DNA from: Asterella californica
Lineage: Eukaryota; Streptophyta; Marchantiopsida; Marchantiales; Aytoniaceae
Direction of reading: 5' to 3'
DNA: 64,000 nucleotides
NCBI GenBank assembly: GCA_036924285.1
Contig: JAYKYS010000018.1
Span: forward strand, 7,254,001-7,318,000
The notes below the pieces were generated by a model. The model saw nothing but the letters and a program-made list of their open reading frames with translations. It ran no database searches and was not told where the DNA came from. Positions 23,661 through 35,084 of the stretch are shown here, piece after piece; positions within the stretch are counted from its first letter, which is position 1, and each line of letters begins with the position of its first letter. The translations under genes were made by a program, and so were the position numbers.

Positions 23661-25973
23661 TTGTAGCGACCTAGGGCAGCCTCATCGGCAGACCGAATCG
23701 ACGTTGGAAGGTAAGAGCAGTTAGTCAGCTAATCGTACTAACGGCTGATTGCTTATATAGTATCTGCATCTAGTCCAGGGAGTTTGATCATGATCTTTTT
23801 GAGTGGGATCTGACTTTCGAATATATAGCCGTGCACGTATCAGAATCTCGCCTCCCTTATGAAAGATACTATAGCTTAGAGAGAGATGATCCCTGAGAGC
23901 TTACCATGGCCAGATTATACAAAATCTTAGTTGCTTGTGCTTATAATACGTACAATTCTTTTCACCTTCGAATTCCACAAGTTAAGCCTTTTGCTAAAAG
24001 ATCACATGCACGGTTAAAGTTGTTAGATTAGCATGCTTTAGCAAGGCATATGAAACTCAGCTATCCTGACGTCTTCGGCAAGAGCACTTGCGATCGCCAA
24101 ACGACCACATGAGTATCTCATTAGCGCGCAGCTGCAGGCTCGTTACATACTGGAGCCTAGGCCTGTAGACGTATATATGAGTACATTTGCTGCTCGCCAT
24201 CTGTAGTGGCGATATCGGTACTGGACTCTTTTGTAGAGAATTCAAATTCACATCAACGCTAATTCACTCTAGCACTGTTTATGACTGTAGCTTTCTTGCT
24301 TTTAACTTACCGCCTACATACATGTTAGTCACCAATATCAATTCCAATATTTCTTGAATTTAATAATACATTAAGCGCCTTCGCTGTGGAGTCGATTTTA
24401 TCCATGGAGTACCAATAGCCAACGCACACACACTTTCGGGATATGACGATAAGACCTTCTGATCCCACGCAGTGTGTAAACTTAAGGTGACTCTCATAAT
24501 CGTTCGTGATGTGCAATTCAATGCAATTTCCGTCATTCCTGTACTGTCGCAGTGGTATGTTTCATTGTGCAGATAACATCCATCGGAGGTGTACAAGCAC
24601 AGGCTGAGGAAACCGGCGTGAAGTTTCAACATCCTTGACTGTAGATATACGAGAGCAAACCCTTGCAATTCACATGTTAACTTTTCTTAAAGTTTAGAAA
24701 TTGTTTAAGTAGCCATGCTAACTAGCTCCGGTCAGTTCCAATGGTCAGTGGCTATAGAAGAAACTGCCGAGACAAGTAGAAAGTTTCATGTAGACGCTCT
24801 GATGGCACTAAATAGCAGTGCAGTAACTCTTCTGTTTCTCGCCATATATCATGGAAACGAAGTTCGCTTCAATTGTCTTCTAACGGCGTACATGTACAAA
24901 TTTTCACTCAGAAGACGATTTCAAGTATCCTGCTCCGATCCACGCTGACGTATACGTAGTTTCTCGCTGTTTGTGATTAGATGAAGGGTCACGGAACACC
25001 CATAGCTTTATCAAAATGGCAAATAGAATAGTCGATCAAGGGGAGTACAGAGAAATGCAAATCCTAAGATCTCGCAGCCAGGTTCAAAGCTTTAGTTGCT
25101 GACTGAAACAATAAGTTCAATATAACCGAGAGAAATGGCCAATTTGCAAAAGCTGATGAGAAAGTAAGTTAGGTAGGTGTAAAAGCTAGTAGTTAGGTGT
25201 AAAAGCTCGAAATTTATCTGGATATCGATGTGAAGCGAGGAGCTGTTGCTTCGACAGAACAAGGACCCTAGAAATTAAGAAATTTTGGAGTCGTGTTTGA
25301 ATTAAATTGATCGTGACTTTAGTGATGACGTCGATACATTTGTCCATATATGCAAAGACTCCACTCAAGGTTTAAGCTGATCCATATTAAGTGAGTGCAC
25401 ATTTCCAATCTGTTTGTCACCGGGTAGATTACAATCGAGCTTGTATATAAATGTTGAAGCAAAAACACTCAAAACCAATAGTAGCTAATGTTATAATTAG
25501 CTACTATTTCGACTGCGAATGAATGTTCATTGATTCGCAGTCGAAGGCAAGCGGCAGAGTTCATCATGGCACCTGAACACGGAATGCACATGAGCAGTCT
25601 TCCACTGGCAGGACATTTTTGGTGTCCATCCCATGGTGATAGATTTGCCTGGTGAAATGACATGTCATGATCATTTCACAAGTAATCAAGACAGAAATGC
25701 AGCAAGTCAAGTAAATGAAACCGGTTAATTAATCAAAGTGGGGAAATTGTGAATCCTATAGTTTCGTTCACATTAATTTACATTTATGATACTTTGATGT
25801 TAAGTGCTCATTCACTTGCATATTATCAATCTTGCAGTATTTCTTAACTAGTAGTGAGTTATCTACTAGGTTTCTTTTCGAACTCCAAACAGGATGGAGA
25901 AAGAATACACAGCTCTTCCGTTATTTAACTGTCTATGCATCAACTTCAACCTACCTGCATATTTGGACATTAT

Positions 25974-26192
25974 TGTTAGAGAACCAAACGAATTGAATAT
26001 TCTCTCCTGCAGAAGAGATATCAGCAAAGAGATCAGTAGACTCATCATCTCCCAAGAGGGGGTTGTTATATACTCTTAACTTATGGACAAGAGGTTAGTC
26101 TTTAGTCATAGAGATGTGACTATAGAGGTGACTATAGAGATGACTGAACTTAGATGTGACTGAGATTAATATACTAGACATTATTTTTAACA
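25974..26192 (-). repeat. 3' LTR of the copia element
   Basis: 219 bp. Differs from the other LTR by about 18 substitutions, a 1-base indel and a 14-15-base indel, by eye roughly 9 percent divergence. Confidence 0.95.
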
Positions 26193-26239
26193 CCCCCTCT
26201 TAATGTTAGTGGTACTTAATATACACCAAGTTCAAGTCT

Positions 26240-27418
26240 CAATTTTTAAAACCTGTATGAAGACAAAGGCTTGATGAATATATCAGCAGTTTGGTCATCA
26301 GTTGTTACCCATTGAGTAACAACTTCTCTTGAAATTATTTTTCTCTGATGAAGTGGACTTGCACTTCAATGTGCTTTGTTCTAGCATGGTGCACAGGATT
26401 TTTTCGTCAATGCTATTGCACTCATGCTATCAGTCCAGATTACTGTTGGAGTGTTTGGGTTGACACCTACATCCTCCAACATCCATCTTAGCCAAATGAC
26501 CTCTCGTGCTGTATTACACAGCCACGATATTCTGCTTCAGAGGAGGATAAAGCAATTGGCTAAGTAGTTGGCTGCTTTTTACACTACCAAGTGATGACAT
26601 CTCCTCTTAGCATAAATGCAAATCTGGACATTGATTTACGATCTGTAGAATCACCTGCCCAGTCAGCATCTGTAAATCCAACAAGTCCAAGTGATTTAAT
26701 ATCTGAGCCCACAACTGGTAGTTCTCTTGAGGTAGTGCAAAACTCTCTTTGCTGCCCTCATATGCATTATTGTGAGAGACTTCATATTCTGACTGAGTTT
26801 GCTGAATGCATACGAAATATCTGATCTTGTAGTAACAGCCAAGTAAATTAACTTCCAGATCAGCTTCTTGAACTCGGTTGCATCTGCAGGCTCGTTATCA
26901 ATAGAAGAACGTTGCCACTCTTTTGAGATAACCATAGGAGTAGGCGCAGGCTTGCACTTCTCCATCTGAAAATCCTGAAGTATACTTTCTGTGTATCTTG
27001 CTTGAGTGAGATGTAACATGCCGTTGTCTTCCAAAAACTGAACTCCAAGACAAAAGTTGAGAAGTCTTAGATCCTTCATATCAAACTCTTGCAGTAAGGC
27101 TTGTTGAATCTTCTGTACTCCGCCTTGATTACTTCCGAATATTATCAGGTCATCCATGTACAATAACAGTAACACAATACCTTGAGAAGTAATCAAAACA
27201 TAGAAGTTTGGATCACCTCTAGTAGGAGAGAAGCCTTGCTGCTTCAAGAAGGTGTCTATTCTTATATACCAATCTCTTAGAGCTTGTTTGAGGTCATACA
27301 ATGTCTTATGCAGCTTGCATACTAATTGTTCACCTCCTTTACGAATAAATCCAGGTGGTTGATGCAAGTAGATATGTCCTTGATGAATCTCATTAAGAAA
27401 TGCATTCTTAACATCCAT
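26240..27418 (-). pseudogene. copia reverse transcriptase and RNase H
   Basis: A long frame (26696-27418) carries the RT motifs MDVKNAFLNE with the first catalytic Asp, VCKLHKTLYDLKQA, and the YMDDLIIFGS active site, followed by the connection segment and HMRAAKRVLHYLKRT. RNase H lies downstream near 26300-26480 (IWTDSMSAIAL, then HARTKHIEVQVHFIREK in a shifted frame), so its catalytic core is interrupted. The RT core is the best-preserved part of the element. Confidence 0.93.
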
Positions 27419-28413
27419 TTGTAGACATTTCTAACCATGTAGTTTTGCAAGAGCACAAAGAACTCGAATGGAGTTGAGTTTTACCACAGTGTGAAGATCT
27501 CTTCAGAATCTTCTCTTGCAGTCTGTAAGTAACTTTTTGCAACAAGGCGAGTCTTGTATCTCTTAATAGATCCATCCGCATGTCTCTTGATCTTATAAAC
27601 CCACTAACAGCCAAGTTCTTTCTTGTTTGATGGAAGAGGTACTAGGCTCCAAGTTGCATTTTTGAGTAATGCATCATATTCTTCTTGCATTGCACGTCTC
27701 CATTGATCTTAACTGAAAGCCTCCTCGAATGAAATAGTTTCTTCATCATCTTGAGCTTCAGCCATGAGAATACAATCCTCTAGCCTTGCAGGAACCTTCC
27801 TTGTTCTGATGGGTCTCCTTGGTTGAGCAGCAAAATTCGAATCTAGAATAGTCTGGTATGAGAGGCAAATCTGCTGTAATTGGACATGATTCAGTAACTT
27901 TAACTTGTGTGGGTGGTGGTTCTTGCTGAGCTTCTTCTCCATGATTCTATGAGTAGGTGTTTGGACTGAGAGAGGTTGTAGATCAGAAAGATGGTGTTGT
28001 GAATTTCGAGATAGAGGGATCTCTAAAAATGATACATCTCGACTGATAATGATCTTCTTGCAACACTCAAGAGCTGTATCTTTTTTCGCTAGCTGGATAT
28101 CTTTTGAATGTACAGATCTGAGATCTATCATCAAACTTTTGGAGTAATTTTTGAGGAGTTCTAGCATATGCTTTACATCCAAAAATTCGTAGGTTAGAGA
28201 GATCTGGTTTCTTCCCCGTGAAAGCTTCAAATGGAGTTTTGTTGTTCACAGCATTTGTTGGATTTTTGTTCAGAAGATAAACTGCAGTATTCACAGCTTC
28301 AGCCCAAAGGTCTTTTGGAAGATCTTGCTCAAGGAGAAGACTTCTTGTCATCTCCACGACAGTTATGTTCTTTTGTTCAACCACTTCATTTTGCTAAAGC
28401 GTGTAAGCCGTAG

Positions 28414-29250
28414 TCAACTGCCGTAGTATTCTCTTCTCAGCAAAATATTTGTCAGCAACTTTGAAGTAAACTCTCCTCCTCTATCACTTCGCAGAGTCTT
28501 CACTAGCTGTCCAGTTTGTCTTTCGGTCATGTTAACAAGCTGTTTAAGATGTGAGAGTGCTTTAGACTTTCTTAACAAGAAAAAAATCCAAATATATCTC
28601 GAGAAATCATCAATAACCAGCATGAAGTACTTAGAACCTCCAAGTGAAATTGTCTCAGCAAGTCCATAGAGATCTATATGTAACAGCTGAAGGATCTCTG
28701 TTGCTCGTGTTGCAGTAGATTTGAAGAACTTTCTTCGAGTCTGCTTAGACTTGAGACAAACTTCACACGGAGTGTTAACAAAGACTAGGTTGGAAACACC
28801 AAAGGCCAAGTCCTCATGAAACAACTTATGCATTTTTTTAGAGTGGAAGTGTCCAAGTCAAAGATGCCATAATTGACTCGTACCTGTTACAGCAGCTAGA
28901 ACTGGAGCAACCAAAGATAAGGCTTGTAACTTATACAAGTGGTCAACCTTCAGCCATGTAGCTATCACATATCCTTGGTCGAGAATGAAACATCCTTGTG
29001 CATCAAATGACAGTTGAAATCCATTTGCAGCAAGTTTACCAACACTCAAAAGATTATGCACCACACCAAGTACAAACCAAGCACCTCCAATGGTTCTGAT
29101 CTGACCTGAATTGATACGGATGTTACCTTCCTCCTTGACTTGATATCCTTTACCATCGCCCAGACGTATCTCTGGTCTTTCTTTGATGTGATATGATTCG
29201 ATGCTCCAGAATCAATCCACCATTGTTGGTCATGAACATCTATATACATA
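28414..29250 (-). pseudogene. copia protease and integrase, frameshifted
   Basis: The aspartic protease site reads WWIDSGASNHIT at about 29180-29220. Integrase follows with LWHL and CEVCLKSK zinc-binding remnants, HIDLYG with its catalytic Asp, DDFSRYIWIF, and LRSDRGGEFTS with the second catalytic Asp and flanking Glu/Asp context. The frames around 29046-29249, 28858-29064 and 28414-28833 are different, showing several frameshifts. A downstream integrase tail (RIFGCKAYARTP) is in the frame at 28067-28384. Confidence 0.9.
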
Positions 29251-29852
29251 GCAGTGAAAAATAGCTTTTCTTCATGATCAGATGTCTGTACGAAGTTACC
29301 TCTGTTGGTGTTTGAATGTTGATCAAATGTCTTCTTCCGGCACTCATATGCGAAGTGACCATATTTCTTATAGTAGTTGTATTTCTCAGGTTTTTATTTG
29401 TTGGAGTTGCCCTCTGAGTCTCGTTTGTTGAACTTGCTTCGCTTGTTGTTTCAATGCTCCTTTTGTTTAGATTGTGAGTCTTGAGGTCTATCACGTTTTT
29501 GATCTCTCCTCTTGGAGAAGAAAGCAACATCAATGGCAGTTGCTAGAGTGGACTTAGTCTCGATGTTCATAGCTTCTTGCAAAGCTAGTGTCTGCAGTTC
29601 TTCGAATGTGACAGGCTCCTTGCGTACATCCACAACTTTGAAAACATGTTCGGTAAGCTCTGGAGCACTTTCAGCACCATGTCGTCCTCGTCTATACCTC
29701 CACCTAGATTCTTCAGTTGTTGTATCAAACCTTTAACTGTATTGAAGTGCTCTTCGAGAGATACCTACAACCATTTGCAAAGTATTGAGCTTTCTGCGTA
29801 GCATTCTCTTACTCTCTCGATCTTCTCTTTCCTGCTTTTTGGTGAATGTATC

Positions 29853-30122
29853 CTACGCCTCTTTTGAAGTTTTAGCCTCCAAGATATCTAAGACTTCTGA
29901 GTCTTTGATGGTCATCTTGATGATGACAAGTGCTTGTTGATCTCGTTTGTTCCAAGCTTTGATAGCTGTTAGTGATCCAAAAAGTCTTTCTTCATCACCT
30001 AGCACTAGGTCCCACAAGTCGTAATTCTGGAAGATGACCTGAACCTTGAAACACCATATTGGATAGTTGGTGCTATCCAACTTATGATGATCATGAAGCA
30101 AGTTATCAGTAACGTTAGCCAT
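29853..30122 (-). pseudogene. copia Gag, N-terminal part, nonsense-interrupted
   Basis: Starts at ATG 30120-30122 (MANVTDNLLH...) and carries the copia Gag pattern LDSTNYPIWCFKVQVIF and LWDLVLGDE. It ends at a TAG where Trp is expected after SKEA, a single-base nonsense change. Gag continues in another frame at 29451-29633, rich in Lys and Arg. The zinc knuckle near 29340-29400 keeps the GHxxxxC half (GHFAYEC) but has Tyr at the first two Cys positions, so it could not bind zinc normally. Confidence 0.85.
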
Positions 30123-30498
30123 CGACAGAATATAAAGTAGCTGAGAAAAATCTGAAACTCCCCAAAGTGGTTGCGGAGGCGGAAGTAGTGTCCATATTGT
30201 AATCCTTTGCAATCTCGTCAAGCACGACAAAAATCTCAAAAATGCCAAAATTGATCGTTAAGGCTTTCAAAAGTGCAATCAAAGTTCTGTTAATCAAGAG
30301 TTCTTCAAAGTGTAACTTCTTTATACGAGCTTTGTTTGGGTCAAAAGTTGAACTGTTGAAAAGCTCCTTCCAACAATTGTCAGAGCCTTTTTAACTCCAA
30401 ATCCACTCTCAGATTTGCTTAATTCGATCTCCTTCCCTTCCAAAAATGCAGTCAAAGATGGTTCGATCGGAAAATTTCATCTTCTTTCTCTCTTTTCA

Positions 30499-30880
30499 GT
30501 TGAAGGTGGAGTGCTCACTCTATGTCTTTTTCACTCTCTGGTTCCTCAATCTCCTTGCTAATGCTCTAACCTCAGCTCTGATACCATGTTAGAGAACCAA
30601 ACAAAGTGAATAGTCTCTCTTGTAGAAGAAGATGTCAGCAAAAGGATCAGTTGACTCATCATCTCTCAACAGGGGTTGTTATATACTCAGTTAAAGGTGG
30701 AGTGCTCACTCTATGTCTTTTTCACTCTCTGGTTCCTCAATCTCCTTGCTAATGCTCTAACCTCAGCTCTGATACCATGTTAGAGAACCAAACAAAGTGA
30801 ATAGTCTCTCCTGTAGAAGAAGATGTCAGCAAAAGGATCAGTTGACTCATCATCTCTCAACAGGGGGTTGTTATGGACAA
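30499..30880. repeat. 191-bp tandem duplication across LTR edge and primer site
   Basis: The segment with the leader, primer-binding site and the first about 100 bp of the LTR occurs twice (about 30499-30689 and 30690-30880, offset 191 bp). The inner LTR piece begins at 30587. The copies are almost identical, so this happened late in the element's life or by replication slippage during reverse transcription. Confidence 0.85.
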
Positions 30881-30982
30881 GAGGTCAGTCATTAGTCATA
30901 GAGATGTGACTGTATAGGTGACTATAGAGGTGATTGAACTTAGATGTGACTGAGGTTAATATACTAGACATTATCTTTAACA
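30778..30982 (-). repeat. 5' LTR of the copia element
   Basis: 205 bp, followed in element orientation by the tRNA primer site at 30766-30777. The LTR edge is duplicated once more inside the element by a local tandem duplication. Confidence 0.95.
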
Positions 30983-32875
30983 ATTATAACTTCAATTGGA
31001 ATTTTGTTTTTGAAGTTCTGTTAGGTGCATGTGTCAATGATCACTATATTGAGGAAATATAACTTGTGAAAAATACCAACTTCTCGGAGGCAACTCAATA
31101 AGCCTTTAGGAAGGGTGCAAATAAAAGAAACCCGGCCCTCACTAACTATTCGAGCAAATGAGTAACCGTATGTCATTCAGTGCGCAACCAGCTGAGGCAG
31201 AAACCAATTTCAAACATAAGCAGTAACAAGAAAATTGACAGAAGATTGCTTACTTGCAAAGCTAACGCTAGCCTCACCACCACACGCAGGCACGTTCAGA
31301 TAGTAAGCCTTAGAGTGGTTTCACCTGCACCGTGTTAGACTAAGTGTCTAGATCTAGGGTCAGTTCAAGGTGGTTTCACCTGCATCCATGGTCAGATTAG
31401 GTGCTCAGTTTTGGGGTGGTTTCGTCTGCTGCACCGTGACCTGCTCTCTGGCCATGGTAGTTTGAGTTCTCCTTGCAAGTAGTCCTGGTGCATGTACAGA
31501 CCATGCCATTTGAGACTGTGTTGACTTGACAACGGTTATTCATAACTGTATAATAATTATGTAACAAAAGATATATTATAGTCTTAATGATCATGTCAAT
31601 ACGCAGATGTCCATTAGACTTTAGAAAATTAGCTTAGAAGTATGCTACCTACATACTGTGAAGTATAGAACAAATGACAATTACGGGAAACAGCGAAACC
31701 TTCAAGTTGAAGTTGTTATAATTACATACTAAGTTTTGATAACCAGGAAACTATAGTATAATATATACTTGAAATAAACATGTAACATCAATATAGTTAC
31801 AAATACAGATACGCTTCTTATAATGTATGATAAATATGATACAGTAACTTTATTAATGTTTTCACCTAATTCATGTTATTCTGGACACACTCCGGTGGGC
31901 ACTCAGATTCGTTTAAACCGGATATTTGACAAATGTTTACAAATATTAATCATGACATTTTAAAAACAGAATTCATATAGATGTCCAGAGGGAGACTAAT
32001 CAATTTTTGCTCTTATTTAATATCTCATGAACTATACCCATTGCAATACTTTGAAACAAAAGAAATTAATTTAAAAAGTGTTCCAAGCTGAAGAAGAATG
32101 ATGTAACTTATTATCATCTTGAAATCGAACTTTCTTTATGTTCATAAGCTTTCCCTAAACAAACTGAATGTGTAAGTTTGATCTTTAAGTCAATAAAATA
32201 TGTGTTGTCATACCTACGCTAGAGAGTTATCATACGGGGGCTTATGAAGCCTGTTGTCAGTGACATCTTGTTTAAATTATAATTGTTATCATGATAAAAT
32301 GTACTAAAATCAGTGCGAGGAAGGGAGTGAAATATTTAAGAAGTAAAAAAGGATATCGATCAAATTAACAACTACTTCAAAGATTGCACTTTACATATAT
32401 ATGAAGTTTTCCTTCAGTTGGTGCAGTTGATCATTTGGGTGAGTACACTATATATTATGTCAATCATGGAATGATTAATTAAATCAAATTTAATTTAAAC
32501 TTGTAATAGCATTCTCAGTATAAAATTTGGTACAAATCATAAAGAATAATATACATGACATGGTGATTAATGACAGGCACGATTATTGTCCCAAGTTGCA
32601 CACATATATACTCCGTTCGTGTCCTCTACATTTACTTGTGCGGGTGCAGAACTAGCTATAGATACTACCGTAGCTGTAGCTGAACATATCGTAATAAACA
32701 GGAGTAAGTTGGTGAGCATTTGAATTACTCTGTAAGTTAGAACCGTCCAAGCATGAACTTTCTTTCACCTTCACTTGGAAATAACTTTTGTTAATGCTAG
32801 ACCATTTCATTGAGAGTTCAGGTTCCTACCGAGATGTTTAAATGGACGGTTTGGATCATAATAGACTATTCACAA

Positions 32876-32897
32876 ACAGTTTCACGAGTGAAACTGT
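32876..32897 (+). promoter_or_regulatory. inverted motif upstream of unit D promoter
   Basis: ACAGTTTCAC and its exact reverse complement flank a GA centre, about 175 bp upstream of the TATA box. A partly degenerate equivalent is in unit B (about 15698-15720) and a looser one in A, which suggests a selected or inherited dyad site. Confidence 0.4.
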
Positions 32898-32931
32898 TTC
32901 CAAATATAGTGTCAGAGCCGCGTCAATGTCA

Positions 32932-32976
32932 GTAATACTCTTACACGTTTCTTTATCAAACGTGTAAGAGTATTAC
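32932..32976. repeat. 19-bp-arm perfect hairpin in unit D
   Basis: GTAATACTCTTACACGTTT (32932-32950) is followed by a 7-nt loop and its exact complement (32958-32976). Unit C has only a single diverged half here and unit B has lost the segment, so the second half is a local inverted duplication specific to D. Confidence 0.85.
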
Positions 32977-33069
32977 AGGATCATGAGAATAAAAATTACA
33001 CTGGACTTTTGTTAAAGTAGTTGATGTGAGGTAGTTTCTGGTTACCTAACCCCTCCCTTCTCTGGGCCC

Positions 33070-33076
33070 TATAAAA
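33070..33076 (+). promoter_or_regulatory. candidate TATA box of repeat unit D
   Basis: TATAAAA preceded by GGGCCC and followed within 10-15 bases by the initiator-like CTGCTCTCCACACTCTT. Conserved in the partner arm at 15634-15641. Confidence 0.5.
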
Positions 33077-34500
33077 TCCCTGCTCTCCACACTCTTAGAC
33101 AGTGTAGTGTTCAACGCGCAGCTTTGAAGAATAGTTCGGGAGTAGCATATTATCACAGTAAACAGGAGAGTCCACACGATTCAAGTTTGTTTCTGGAGTG
33201 CTACAAAATTATGATGATCTTTTCCTCAGTTGGCCATCATTTGAAATCGACTCTCAACACTTGCCTACAGGGGAAACAGATCACCATAATTTTTGCGCAC
33301 ATATGCCAGACTCAGTACATGGTGAATCACTCCTTGCTGCGCAGATCTAGATTGTCAAATTCTCAGCTCCGAAAGACTTCGTTGGGTCGATGTTTGTGTC
33401 CGAACTCATATTTCTCCAGAATCATTTCTGTTGCTTGTGACTTTCTCCAGTCAGTCAGGAGAATACGCTGACTACAAAGAGGTAACGTCTGTCATTTTAC
33501 TCTGTTTACGTGCATCTGTAATTAGGTCGACCGATCACGTCTCTTACTTATAGCTGAGATTAAACTAGATCATGTTATCGCATCCACCCGTGTATAACTG
33601 CAAATGAATTACAGTAGAGATGAGTGCCCCTCGTATGCGTTCACGTTCACCGTCTTATTACATCTTACCTGCAGCTGGCTACGGTGTCTTTCACGTTTCT
33701 TACGCGGCAACCATTTCCGTGCTCCCGTTTTATTTCACACTACCTTCCAGGAAGGATAGGTAATTGTAAGTGGGTCTGCGGAGGGAAGCTTTATGTATGA
33801 TGATCAAGTTCACTTGCCGGGATTAGACAGTAGGCAGGTTCTGGACTAAGTTGAGTAGCTTTCACAGTACTCCATGCATCTGCAGTAGGAGACTGCCAAT
33901 ATAATAGGAAGAGGAAGAGCTAGCTATAATTTGGAATGAACTTTCTGGGTTTATGATCGATATCGGAGGTCTAGAATCCAGGAGCAGGTACTTCAATCAA
34001 GCACCGTCCAATTGAATTTTAAGTGCTTATGAATCCAGGAGCAATGGATTATAAGTCGATGTTTCAGAAATCTGATTACTCACCTTGACGGTACGTATAC
34101 GTATGGAAGGACATGGAACAAGCTTGTACCTGCTACGGAAAGGGCTGCCCTCATGATCAGGTTTCTCTATCATGTAGCACGCTTTACGTTGGCAGCAAGG
34201 TATGCGTTCGTACGCACCAAAAATGAAATCAGGACCAAGTCGTTATAATTAATCCGGAGAAAACTGTGCCCTTGTTGGTTTGTACTGGCCGTGCACATGT
34301 TATATCATTAATTGATTGACGAATCCGTTGGTTTAGCGACTCGGTAGTCGTAGTTGGGTAAGAGAAAGTTAGGGTTCCTCGGAGAGTACAGTCACAAAGC
34401 GATTCCAACGAATGCTGCTCTCCCTGCATTTACCAGTAAAGATCTAGATCTAGAAGGCCCTCCCCTGCGAGCAGATGCTAAAGCTTTATAGTTCGATCAC

Positions 34501-35084
34501 ACAGGAATAGAAAATCAAAATGCACTGGTATATATCCTTGAATTGAACATTTATGCACCAGAACTGAAGTCAGATTAGTGAAAAGTAAAAAAGTACCTTA
34601 AGTTCGGTGCATTATATGTTATAATAGTAAAAACGAAGTGTAAACTGAATGGATCGTTAAAAGTGAATCATTTTTTTCACCGCCGAGTTGCACCGTTAAC
34701 CACCACCGCTTACCGTAATTTACATTTGGTCCAGTCACCCTACTACCATAGTTTGCCCTATTATGTTCCATCAGTGATTGATGTTACCACTCCAATGTAA
34801 CTCATTCTTTCCGCCGTTGGACGATTAGTACAGAGGTAGAGATTAGGGAATGCTCAATAGCATCAGTATCCGGTATTGGCAATACAACGTTTAGTCGCTT
34901 ATTGTTCACAATTCATTACGTGATCTTCGTCTTTCCACCGCGCTCCACCATGTTTCCCTTCCAGGTCCTTCTCTAGACGCTCTCTCTTCTTGCACCCACT
35001 TTGTTTTTGCTTCTGCATCACTCTTTTGGTTATAAATGTCTGATTTGCAAGAGATGGCATCAGGCGATGTAGGAGCAGCAACAG
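34501..35084. other. non-coding flank right of the palindrome
   Basis: No similarity to the flank left of 14141, so the arm boundary at about 34500 is sharp. I found no target duplication or transposon-type terminus at the two outer edges. No gene supported. Confidence 0.5.

Larger units (their letters stand above)
25974..30982 (-). mobile_element. Ty1/copia LTR retrotransposon, degenerate
   Basis: A 5009-bp element on the minus strand, flanked by the 5-bp target duplication ATTAT (25969-25973 and 30983-30987). Its 3' LTR is 25974-26192 and its 5' LTR is 30778-30982; both run TG...CA. A primer-binding site TGGTATCAGAGC, the usual initiator-Met tRNA type, abuts the 5' LTR (30766-30777), and a purine-rich AAGAGGGGG tract abuts the 3' LTR (26193-26201). 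Domain order on the minus strand is Gag, zinc knuckle, protease, integrase, reverse transcriptase, RNase H, which is the copia order. Stops and frameshifts split the polyprotein, so it cannot move by itself. The matching site in the left arm near 17657-17665 is empty. Confidence 0.97.
32600..33900 (+). repeat. repeat unit D, right arm
   Basis: The best-preserved copy of the promoter-bearing unit, pointing outward (right). It has TATAAAA at 33070-33076, the CCCTGCTCTCCACACTCT segment just after, and an exon-like body to a donor-like AAAGAG|GTAACG at 33481/33482. An open frame covers 33124-33471, but it is broken in partner B and shifted in A and C, so I treat the unit as non-coding until shown otherwise. 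Units C and D lie in the same orientation about 10 kb apart (about 5 kb without copia), as LTRs of a non-autonomous element would, but no primer site or TG..CA ends were found. Confidence 0.75.
21915..34500 (-). repeat. right arm of the giant inverted repeat
   Basis: Reverse complement of the left arm, enlarged by a 5.0-kb copia insertion (25974-30982) and by about 1.1 kb (22375-23494) that the left arm has lost. The extra 1.1 kb is original rather than inserted, because it is the core of repeat unit C and matches units A, B and D. This arm has its own small tandem duplication of about 70 bp at 22111-22252 where the left arm has one copy. Confidence 0.9.

Noticed and set aside
33124..33471. 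115-codon frame in repeat unit D as a protein gene
   Set aside because: The frame is interrupted or shifted in copies A, B and C, so it is not conserved as coding.
14141..34500. Interpretation of the palindrome as one transposon with giant terminal inverted repeats
   Set aside because: No target duplication or conserved terminal motif at 14141/34500 and no transposase inside; kept as an inverted duplication instead.
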